Made by a program: the position numbers and the translations under genes. The notes beneath the pieces are model-generated. The model ran no database searches. It was not told the DNA's origin and saw only the letters and a program-made list of their open reading frames with translations. DNA of 64,000 bases, taken from the NCBI GenBank assembly GCA_000564995.1, contig JDFH01000005.1, positions 4,570-68,569 on the forward strand, written 5' to 3'. This document shows, piece by piece, positions 17,120-24,241 of this stretch; the stretch's first letter is position 1, and each line of letters starts with the position of its first letter. This stretch comes from Atopobium sp. ICM42b (GTDB taxonomy: Bacteria > Actinomycetota > Coriobacteriia > Coriobacteriales > Atopobiaceae).

Positions 17120-19159
17120 TTACCTCACCTCCTTTTGAGAACGCTCAAGGTAAGGCACAAGACCATGCTCCTTCAGATACTCATCAGGCAGCTCGGAGAA
17201 ACGATGGTGCTTACCAGGAATCTCCTTAATAACAGGATGTACCTCAAGACCCAAGTCTGGATGGCTTGAACGAGGAGCAAACCTATCGCCTGTTGGGAAA
17301 TCCTCTGGAGAAGGAACAGAACCTGGTACCTGGTGAAGTCTGGTACCGTCCTGTGCGCCTTCCTCAATGGAAAGAACAGAGCCGAGAAGACCGCGGGTGT
17401 ACTCGTGAACAGGATTGGTCAGAAGCTCAGTAGTAGCTGCCTGCTCAATAACCTGACCTGCGTACATAACGGTAATCTCAGAAGCAACCTCTGCAACAAG
17501 TGCAAGGTCGTGGCTAACAAAAATCATTGCAAAGCCAAGGCGACGCTGGAGGTCATTCAAGAGCTTGATAACCTGCTTCTGAACAGTAACGTCCAGAGCG
17601 GTTGTTGGCTCGTCGCAGATAACCAGAGAAGGATCGCGGGTAAGAGCCATAGCAATCAGAACACGCTGACGCTGGCCACCAGAAAGCTCGTGTGGATAGG
17701 ACTCAAGCGTACGCTTTGGATCCAGGCCTACAAGCTCCAGAAGCTCCTCTGCAGAACGGGTGCCTCCCCTGCTGGTAAGCTGCTTCATCTGAGAAGAGAT
17801 AAGCATAGAAGGGTTCAAGGAAGACAGTGCGTCCTGGTAGACCATTGCAAGCTCGTGTCCAAGCAGCTTACGGTGCTCTTCTTTGGAGAGCTTCAGGAGG
17901 TCTTGGTCTTTGTAGAGAACCTCGCCAGTAATGGTTTCCTTTGGATCAGTCAGACCCATGATGACCTTAGTGGTAATAGACTTACCGCAACCAGACTCGC
18001 CAACCAGTGCCATGCACTGACCAGGACGAACATCAAAGCTTACGTGGTCAACAACCTTAACGTCTCCGTGAGACTCAAAGCTGATGCAAAGATCTTTAAC
18101 ACTCAGCAATGGCGCAACATCAAAGTCTGGCTTACGCCTATCAGTTCTGGAAAGCTCAACTTCTTTAAGTGCGTTGAGTCTGCGCTCAAGAGACTCCGCC
18201 TGCTCTGCGTAGGCACGAACTGGATCAGATGCAAGGATGTCATCTGCACGCCTGGAGTCAGAGTTCTCTGTATCAACAGGAGCGCCAGGTGCTGCTGCCA
18301 TAGCGTCAGTAAGACCCTCGGAGAGGATATTCAGCGCCAGGCAGGTCATCATAATGGCTAGGCCTGGGAAGAATGCCTGCCACCAACGGCCAGCAAGAAC
18401 GCCAGCACGAGCATCAGCCAGGATATTACCCCATGTTGGAGTTGGCTCTGCAATACCTGCACCAATGAAGGTCAGAGATGCCTCAAAGATGATTGCGTCT
18501 GCAACAAGCGTAACGGTAAAGACCATGATTGGAGCAATGCAGTTACGAAGAACATGCTTCCACAGAATCCATGGTGCACGAGCACCAGAAACAATGGTTG
18601 CCCTTACGTAATCCTCGCCGTACTCGCTTACGATGTTTGCACGAACAATACGCGCAATCTGTGGCGTGTACATAAAGCCAATGGCAAAGATGATTGAAGG
18701 AACGCTGTTACCAAGAATAGAAACAAAGACTGCTGCAAGAGCAATGCCTGGGAACGACATGATGATGTCGAGCACACGCATGATGACCTCAGAGACAGCC
18801 TTTCTAGAAACAGCTGCAATTGCACCAATAATTGAGCCACACAGCAGTGCCATACCCGTAGCGCCAAAGCCAATGACCAGTGAATACTGACCACCATAAA
18901 GCATACGAGAAAGAATATCGCGGCCCTTATCGCCAGTACCAAAAATGAATCCATTGCCTGGAGCCTGACGAGCGTTGAAAATCTCAAGTGGGTTATGTGG
19001 AGCAATAAAGTTTGCAAAGACAGAAGCAAGAACAACAAAGACAAGAATGACAAGAGCAATCTTGGAAGCTGTCTTCATCTTCTTAAAGCCACCAAAGGTT
19101 GAACCCTTTGCTGCAGCTTCTTCGAGCTTCTCGACTTGTTTTTTTCTCATTTGTACCAT
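17120..19159 (-). CDS. Fused ABC permease-ATPase (OppC-OppD fusion)
   Basis: 679 aa. Residues 1 to about 290 form a DppC-type permease (first membrane segment IALVILVFVVLASVFANFIA; EAA loop YVRATIVSGARAPWILWKH). After a charged linker, residues from about 350 on are an OppD-type ATPase with [23 protein letters not shown] and LVICDEPTTALD. Such a permease-ATPase fusion is unusual for this class; no frameshift or stop separates the halves. It starts just after the OppB-type gene (4 bp gap). Confidence 0.9.
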   Translation of the reverse strand: MVQMRKKQVEKLEEAAAKGSTFGGFKKMKTASKIALVILVFVVLASVFANFIAPHNPLEIFNARQAPGNGFIFGTGDKGRDILSRMLYGGQYSLVIGFGATGMALLCGSIIGAIAAVSRKAVSEVIMRVLDIIMSFPGIALAAVFVSILGNSVPSIIFAIGFMYTPQIARIVRANIVSEYGEDYVRATIVSGARAPWILWKHVLRNCIAPIMVFTVTLVADAIIFEASLTFIGAGIAEPTPTWGNILADARAGVLAGRWWQAFFPGLAIMMTCLALNILSEGLTDAMAAAPGAPVDTENSDSRRADDILASDPVRAYAEQAESLERRLNALKEVELSRTDRRKPDFDVAPLLSVKDLCISFESHGDVKVVDHVSFDVRPGQCMALVGESGCGKSITTKVIMGLTDPKETITGEVLYKDQDLLKLSKEEHRKLLGHELAMVYQDALSSLNPSMLISSQMKQLTSRGGTRSAEELLELVGLDPKRTLESYPHELSGGQRQRVLIAMALTRDPSLVICDEPTTALDVTVQKQVIKLLNDLQRRLGFAMIFVSHDLALVAEVASEITVMYAGQVIEQAATTELLTNPVHEYTRGLLGSVLSIEEGAQDGTRLHQVPGSVPSPEDFPTGDRFAPRSSHPDLGLEVHPVIKEIPGKHHRFSELPDEYLKEHGLVPYLERSQKEVR

Positions 19160-19163
19160 CGCA

Positions 19164-20120
19164 CTACACCGTCCTAATGCGTGGGTTAATCAAGATGTAC
19201 AACATATCAACAACAATGTTGATGATGATGAAGGACAGTGCAACGACAACAACAACGCCCTGAACAAGCATTGCCTCGTTACCCTGGATGCCCTCGAGAA
19301 TAGCGGTACCCATGCCAGGAAGGTTAAAAATAACCTCAATGACAACGGCGCCACCCATGAGGTAACCAATCTTCAGACCAAGCGTGGTTACAGGGGTAAT
19401 AAGAGCGTTGCGAAGTACGTTTCTTGCGATGACAATTCTCTCTGGAATACCAGCGCCGCGAGCAGTGCGGACGTAGTCCTTATCCAGCTCCTCAACCATT
19501 GCGGTACGAACAATACGGGTCATCTGACCAGACATTGGAACCGCAAGTGCAAATGCCGGCATAATCATACGAGCAAAGTAGCCGCCAAGATTTACCGTAG
19601 GATCTGGTAGTGCTCCAGAGGCTGGTAGCAGTTTAAGCGTAGACGCAAAGACCAGAATCAAAAGAACTGCCAACCAAAATGATGGCGTTGCAAGACCGGC
19701 AATTGAGAATACGCGGATGATTTGATCGGGCCATTGATCTCTATAGAGAGCCGCAATAACGCCCAACGTAAACGAAACTATTGCGCCAATAAAGAGACCC
19801 ATAAAGGTCAACTGCATAGTTACTGGCAGAGCCTTTGAAATTCTTTCAGCAACTGAATAGTGAGAAGTGCCGTAGGTACCCAAGTTTCCATGAGCAACAT
19901 CACCGATATAGCGTACATATCTCACAGGCCATGGATCATCAAGGCCATTCTCAATGTGATACTGCTGGATAGCTTCTTCAGAAGCAGACTCTCCCAAGGC
20001 ATTGTATGCAGGATCAACATGCGAGAAAGACATTAGGAAGAATACGAGAAAGGTGACGCCTAGAGCCATAATCGGCAGCGCAATAAGACGGCGTCCGATA
20101 AGACGTAATAGGTTGTTCAC
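19164..20120 (-). CDS. ABC transporter permease, OppB/DppB type
   Basis: 318 aa membrane protein. The N-terminus LLRLIGRRLIALPIMALGVTFLVFF resembles DppB, and the EAA loop is YVRTARGAGIPERIVIARN. The start is GTG with GGGGGAG just before it. It follows the binding-protein gene after an intergenic stem-loop and supplies half of the channel, the other half being in the fusion downstream. Confidence 0.92.
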   Translation of the reverse strand: MNNLLRLIGRRLIALPIMALGVTFLVFFLMSFSHVDPAYNALGESASEEAIQQYHIENGLDDPWPVRYVRYIGDVAHGNLGTYGTSHYSVAERISKALPVTMQLTFMGLFIGAIVSFTLGVIAALYRDQWPDQIIRVFSIAGLATPSFWLAVLLILVFASTLKLLPASGALPDPTVNLGGYFARMIMPAFALAVPMSGQMTRIVRTAMVEELDKDYVRTARGAGIPERIVIARNVLRNALITPVTTLGLKIGYLMGGAVVIEVIFNLPGMGTAILEGIQGNEAMLVQGVVVVVALSFIIINIVVDMLYILINPRIRTV

Positions 20121-20207
20121 TATCTCCCCCTCTCTCTTTAAAACAAACCGTACAAATAAAATTTGATGAGACTTTGCACATCTCAGGACTGAATTTTGCG
20201 AACAAGA

Positions 20208-20237
20208 GCCCGAGCGTTATAAGTAAAACGCTCGGGC
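20208..20237 (-). promoter_or_regulatory. Stem-loop between binding-protein and permease genes
   Basis: Perfect 11-bp stem (20208-20218 with 20227-20237, 8-base loop) without a T-run. Such stem-loops after binding-protein genes commonly stabilise that part of the mRNA so the binding protein is made in excess. Confidence 0.65.
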
Positions 20238-20275
20238 CCCAATGTATGAGATGCTAAGCGCGTGACGACAACAAA

Positions 20276-21877
20276 TTAGCTAGCAGTAACTGTGTTGACA
20301 TCAATGAAGGACAGGCCGGTGGTTCCAATGCCCTTGAAGCCCTTGAGAGCAACGCCGTTGCTGTTTGGCTTCTCGCTCCAAGAAGCGGTGAAGGTCTTAG
20401 CAAAGAGAACTGGGTACAGAGGTACGTTCTCAGCGATAATGTCGAAGCACTCGTTCCAAGTGGACTGCTGATCAGCACCAGACTGGCCAAGAGCCTTGGT
20501 CATAAGATTGTGGAGCTTGGTCCACTCATCAGACTCCTTCCATGGGCAACGCTTGGTCATCCAGACGTTATCGCCATACCACCAGTTAAGCAGCAGGTCG
20601 ACGTCTGCGCCGAAGCAGGAAGGATCGCCAGGGGCAAGCAGGATGTCCCAGGAACCGTCAACTGCGTCGATTGCAGCATAGGTTGCTGGAGAAGTATCGG
20701 AAACGATGCTTACATTAAAGCCAAGTGCATCAAGGTCGTTCTTGACCTGAGTTGCCATGGACTTAACCTGCTCGTTATCGGTGGTGCGGAGAACAACATC
20801 ACCTGGAGTAATGCCAGAATCAGCAATGAGCTTCTTAGCCTTATCTACATCGTGTGCATAGACAGTAGATGCCTTGTGATAGTTAGCAAAGGAAGAAGGA
20901 AGGTAGCTGGTAGCAACCTCAGCCTGGCCAGAGAATGCGTTTGCAAGCATCTTGTCTGTATCAAGTGCATAGAGGCATGCCTGGCGAACCTTAACGTTGT
21001 CCCAAGGAGCCTTGCCAAGGTTGAACATTGCAAAGCGGACACCAAAGCCCTGAACAGCGTCAACGGTGCAGCCTGCGCCCTTGAGCTGATCTACAGCGTC
21101 TGCAGGAACCATTTCCATAGCAAGGGTGGTTCCGTCCTGCTGAGCGGTCAGACGAGCGGTTGGATCCTTAAGGACGTCATAGTGGAGCTTATCGTCCTTA
21201 GCAGGAGTTGCGCCGTTGTAGTTTTTGTTAGGAACAAGGTCAAGAGTGTTGTCAGAGATGGACTCAAACTGCCATGGACCAGAACCAACTGGCTGCTTCT
21301 TCATCTCATCCTGAGAGCTGCTTGCTGGAACAACGCGAACAATAGACAGGCGCTCCTTGAGGAGGGAGAAGTTAGCAATAGTGGTCTTAACGGTGACGGT
21401 CTTGTCATCCTTCTTCTCTACGGAAGCAATTGGAGCGAGCATTGGGACGTAAACGCTACCCTTAGCAGCGGAACGGTTGAAGGACTCAACAACGTCATCA
21501 GCCTTTACCTCGTTACCATCAGAGAACTTTGCGCCGTCACGGAGGGTAATCTCAAAGGTGTAATCGTCAACCTTCTTAGGATCAGCAGTAGCCAGCTCAT
21601 TGAATGTTGAGTAGTCGTGGAAGTTAAGACCGTAGAGGCCCTCAACTACCTGCCAGTTAACACCAAGAGCAAGTGCTGATGAAGTAGTAGATGGATCATA
21701 GTTCTGGGTTGAATAAGCGGTACCAGCAGTAATTGTGCCGCCGCCTTCCTTTCCAGATGGAGCTTCAGCTGCCTTCTGCTGTCCGCCACCACAAGCGGTG
21801 AGACCAAGACCAGCTGCTACAGTTGCTCCGCCAAGGAAGCCGCGACGCGAAAGTGGACGGTTAATAAACTCGCTCAT
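20276..21877 (-). CDS. Substrate-binding lipoprotein of the nan-linked ABC transporter
   Basis: 533 aa family-5 solute-binding protein. The signal has a Tat motif SRRGFLGG and the lipobox LTAC, so it is anchored outside the membrane. Family features: DGAKFSDGNEVKADDVVES near residue 105 and GSGPWQFE near 195. AAAGAGG precedes the ATG. It is first in the operon with OppB-type permease, permease-ATPase and ATPase; the nan genes follow. Sialic acid is the most likely ligand from context; peptides remain possible. Confidence 0.9.
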   Translation of the reverse strand: MSEFINRPLSRRGFLGGATVAAGLGLTACGGGQQKAAEAPSGKEGGGTITAGTAYSTQNYDPSTTSSALALGVNWQVVEGLYGLNFHDYSTFNELATADPKKVDDYTFEITLRDGAKFSDGNEVKADDVVESFNRSAAKGSVYVPMLAPIASVEKKDDKTVTVKTTIANFSLLKERLSIVRVVPASSSQDEMKKQPVGSGPWQFESISDNTLDLVPNKNYNGATPAKDDKLHYDVLKDPTARLTAQQDGTTLAMEMVPADAVDQLKGAGCTVDAVQGFGVRFAMFNLGKAPWDNVKVRQACLYALDTDKMLANAFSGQAEVATSYLPSSFANYHKASTVYAHDVDKAKKLIADSGITPGDVVLRTTDNEQVKSMATQVKNDLDALGFNVSIVSDTSPATYAAIDAVDGSWDILLAPGDPSCFGADVDLLLNWWYGDNVWMTKRCPWKESDEWTKLHNLMTKALGQSGADQQSTWNECFDIIAENVPLYPVLFAKTFTASWSEKPNSNGVALKGFKGIGTTGLSFIDVNTVTAS

Positions 21878-21903
21878 TTCTGCCTCTTTCTAAAAACTCT
21901 CCT

Positions 21904-21937
21904 TGCCACAACGTGGCACCAATGCCACTTGTGTGGC
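21904..21937 (-). promoter_or_regulatory. Two adjacent dyads in the leader of the nan-linked transporter
   Basis: TGCCAC-AAC-GTGGCA (21904-21918) and TGCCAC-TTGT-GTGGC (21923-21937). Their centres are about 20 bp apart, close to two helical turns, and they lie 27-60 bp before the start codon just downstream of a TATAGT-like -10 box near 21950-21955. This is the pattern of a dimeric repressor binding side by side. The regulator is not in the window. Confidence 0.6.
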
Positions 21938-21938
21938 T

Positions 21939-22232
21939 TACATCTATATAACTATATGAAGAAAAGATATTTCCTCTGAACACAGTTCGCCCAACGGTAT
22001 TAATTTCTCGCTCATTGGCTGCTCAAAATATGAAAACGTGTTTTGTTGTATTATTTACTGCATATAAATCTTAATAGCAGCTAAGAAGGCCCGCAGTTAG
22101 CGGGCTTTACTATTATTTTACCTTGTATAATATATAAATAATTTAACTAACTACATAAGTAGTAAGCAAAGTCAACTACCGTTTACCGATGTTTTACTAC
22201 CGTTTGCCTTTAGAAATTACGGATATGTTGTG
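21939..22232. other. Intergenic region between the transporter promoter and the 216-aa gene pair
   Basis: No gene seen. It holds a 6-bp G+C-rich hairpin (GCCCGC 22089-22094 with GCGGGC 22100-22105) flanked by A- and T-rich runs, a possible bidirectional terminator, and a 9-base direct repeat CTACCGTTT at 22176-22184 and 22197-22205, 21 bp apart. Confidence 0.4.
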
Positions 22233-22271
22233 AAGATTAAACAAGAGTCAGCCCAAAATGAACTGACCCTT
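22233..22271 (-). terminator. Probable terminator of the downstream 216-aa gene
   Basis: 9-bp stem with one G-U pair (22243-22251 with 22263-22271) followed on the minus strand by TTGTTTAAT. It lies 29 bp past the stop. Confidence 0.6.
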
Positions 22272-22299
22272 GCGTTAGAACAGCGAAAACACCGCAAAA

Positions 22300-22950
22300 T
22301 TACTTGGTTAAATCCAGGATTCGTTCAGGATTTGCCATAAAGTCCAAGTGTTCTTCCCCTAATCGGAAGCTAATAATTTCCGATACGTGATATGCATCTT
22401 CTTTTATAACTTCGAAATCTCCGTCAGCTGGACTATAGCGGCCATAATAACCATCTGATCGGTAGCTTGGAGGCCATCCATTTTCTCCTGCAACTGACCA
22501 AACCAAGCACGGTAATTTTTGCTTATTCATTTCTTGTAACAGCCCAGCATTCCTTGTTTGAATCCACAGTTCTGATGAAGATCCCGTAAATGCGCTTATA
22601 GCAAAGACTCCCAAATCTTGCTCAACAGTTCCAATAAGAACTCCATGAGAACTTATTGTCCAATAGAGCGTTATGTTCATTACTACTGGGCCATCTTTGC
22701 TAACGCCCAAAAACGGGCCAGCAATCTCTGTATCTTCCAAGTTAATGTTATCAACAGAAGTAAAATCTGACTTTGAACCGTTTTTACAAGCATTATATTG
22801 TTGCACAACATACTGAGCTGCCTGCTTTTTTAACTCTGGCAGTCTCATAGTATTCAACTTAAAAATCCAGTTATTTATCAGCAAACCACAAATAACAAGA
22901 ACTACCAATAATGACAGACCTTTTATAAATCTTTTTCTACGCTGCATCAT
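22300..22950 (-). CDS. Membrane-anchored protein of unknown function, copy 1 of tandem pair
   Basis: 216 aa. A basic N-terminus (MMQRRKRFIKG) is followed by one membrane segment (LSLLVVLVICGLLINNW), giving a cytoplasm-in, body-out protein. The rest contains GTVEQDLGVFAI, LWIQTRNAGLLQEM and a C-terminus FRLGEEHLDFMANPER. I do not recognise the family. Copy 2 lies 198 bp upstream; the first 50 and last 35 residues are nearly identical, also at DNA level, while the middle differs more. The ATG overlaps the 3' end of a gene remnant, suggesting that the gene normally follows and is coupled to another gene. Confidence 0.8.
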   Translation of the reverse strand: MMQRRKRFIKGLSLLVVLVICGLLINNWIFKLNTMRLPELKKQAAQYVVQQYNACKNGSKSDFTSVDNINLEDTEIAGPFLGVSKDGPVVMNITLYWTISSHGVLIGTVEQDLGVFAISAFTGSSSELWIQTRNAGLLQEMNKQKLPCLVWSVAGENGWPPSYRSDGYYGRYSPADGDFEVIKEDAYHVSEIISFRLGEEHLDFMANPERILDLTK

Positions 22951-23152
22951 CAGTCACCTCACTTAAGTCTGTAGTTGGCGCTAACACGGGAACAATATTT
23001 GGATTTAAGACTTTTCTAGCAATGCCTTTTTGATCAAATTCATACACAACACCGTCTATTCTTGCCTTTTGTCCAACTACCATTGAACCCTTAGGTCCAC
23101 CGAAAGGAACATTTTTCTCAGTTCTAAAGAAGAGAAAACACCTCGAAATTAC
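22937..23152 (-). pseudogene. 3' remnant of a gene, possibly a cell-wall-binding protein
   Basis: An open frame with no usable start runs about 70 codons to a TAG at 22937-22939, overlapping the next gene start. It reads ...GGPKGSMVVGQKARIDG, then VVYEFDQKGIARKVLNP and ends SEVTDDAA. The pattern dGvvYeFDqkG resembles glucan/choline-binding repeats of surface proteins. It begins directly at the stop of copy 2, so it looks like the tail of a lost upstream partner gene left by duplication and deletion. Identity uncertain. Confidence 0.55.
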
Positions 23153-23799
23153 TTAACTAAATCTACAACACGCTCAGGATTTGCCATAAAGTCCAAGTGT
23201 TCTTCCCCTAATCGGAAGCTAATAATTTCCGATACGTGATAATCTTCTTTTATAATTTCGAAATATCCGTCATCTGGGCTATAACTTCCTAAATAACCAT
23301 CAGCTAGATACGGTGGCGGCCATCCACTTAACCCTAAGCCACAAAAACTTCTAACTAGACATCTATAATTTCTATTATGCATTTCTTGTAACAGCCCAGC
23401 GTTCCTTGTTTGAATCCACATTTTTGGAGTTCCAAAATAAGACCCAATGGCGAATAGCCCCAAATCTTGCTCAACAGTACCAACAACCGTTTCTTGAGAG
23501 CTTATTACCCAATATAAATCTACATTCAACATAAGTAGGTTAGCTTGACTGACTCCTAAAAATGGCCCAGAGATAGTAGCGGTCTCTAAATCAATATTTT
23601 CTGCGGACCCAAAATCAGACTTAAGACCATTTTTCTTATTCTCATATTGTTGCACAACATACTGAGCTGCCTGCTTTTTTAACTCTGGCAGTCTCATAGT
23701 ATTCAGCTTAAAAAACCAGTTGTTAATCAGTAAGCCACAAATAACAAGAACTACCAATAATGACAGACCTTTTATAAACCTTTTTCTACGCTGCATCAT
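23149..23799 (-). CDS. Membrane-anchored protein of unknown function, copy 2 of tandem pair
   Basis: 216 aa, same plan as copy 1: basic start, one membrane segment (residues 11-28), and a body with GPFLGVSQ, GTVEQDLGLFAI and MWIQTRNAGLLQEM. The middle differs, including extra Cys and Gly residues near CLVRSFCGLGLSGW. Ends conserved and centres divergent suggest duplication followed by diversification or recombination. Function unknown. Confidence 0.8.
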   Translation of the reverse strand: MMQRRKRFIKGLSLLVVLVICGLLINNWFFKLNTMRLPELKKQAAQYVVQQYENKKNGLKSDFGSAENIDLETATISGPFLGVSQANLLMLNVDLYWVISSQETVVGTVEQDLGLFAIGSYFGTPKMWIQTRNAGLLQEMHNRNYRCLVRSFCGLGLSGWPPPYLADGYLGSYSPDDGYFEIIKEDYHVSEIISFRLGEEHLDFMANPERVVDLVK

Positions 23800-23854
23800 C
23801 TGTCACCTCACTAGAACTGCTTGTAGCGACTGAAGTAAAAGTAATAACTAGGTA
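23786..23854 (-). pseudogene. Short 3' remnant preceding copy 2
   Basis: 22 codons ending SSSSEVTDDAA and a stop that overlaps the copy 2 start, exactly as in the longer remnant at 22937-23152. The matching tails show that both copies once followed the same type of partner gene. Confidence 0.45.
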
Positions 23855-23928
23855 GCTCTAATGATATTCCGTGCGAGTATGCTTTAGCAGTTCATCTGTC
23901 GGTTAATGGCTATATTTCAGCGATGAAT

Positions 23929-23978
23929 GAAAAAAAAATAAGAATGGCATCTTAATACGTCATAGCTGCCATTCTTAT
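23929..23978 (-). terminator. Strong terminator after the uvrC-linked small gene
   Basis: Perfect 12-bp stem (23938-23949 with 23967-23978) followed on the minus strand by nine T residues. It ends the uvrA-ybaK-murJ-uvrC transcription unit. Confidence 0.9.
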
Positions 23979-24007
23979 TACAAATAACTCTATCGCTTGA
24001 TTTGGTT

Positions 24008-24241
24008 TTAGAGATTGTGCTTCTTCATCCTTTGCTCAAAGAGCTCGTTGATAATCTTTGCCATCTCTTCAACTTGTTGAGCACTAGGTTCACCCTCAAA
24101 TGTAGCGTATAGCTCTGGATGCTTCTGAGCAATATATTCGCAAGACTTGCTTGTTGCATGACCACGAACAAAGAACGGAATACGCTTAATGTAGTCAGGA
24201 TTTACCAGTGCCAAGATTTTCTCGTCTGCTGTTTTACTCAT
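24008..24241 (-). CDS. Small conserved-looking protein of unknown function, coupled to uvrC
   Basis: 77 aa, soluble, with no signal or membrane segment. The sequence includes PDYIKRIPFFVRGHATSK and a helical C-terminus (VEEMAKIINELFEQRMKKH). The ATG at 24241 was chosen because GGGGAGG lies 5 bases before it. It overlaps the uvrC stop by 8 bp, so the two are co-translated. I do not recognise the family. Confidence 0.75.
   Translation of the reverse strand: MSKTADEKILALVNPDYIKRIPFFVRGHATSKSCEYIAQKHPELYATFEGEPSAQQVEEMAKIINELFEQRMKKHNL

Noticed and set aside
20510..21610. 366-aa open frame opposite the nan-linked binding protein
   Set aside because: Antisense to a convincing lipoprotein gene, with no start signals or recognisable motifs.
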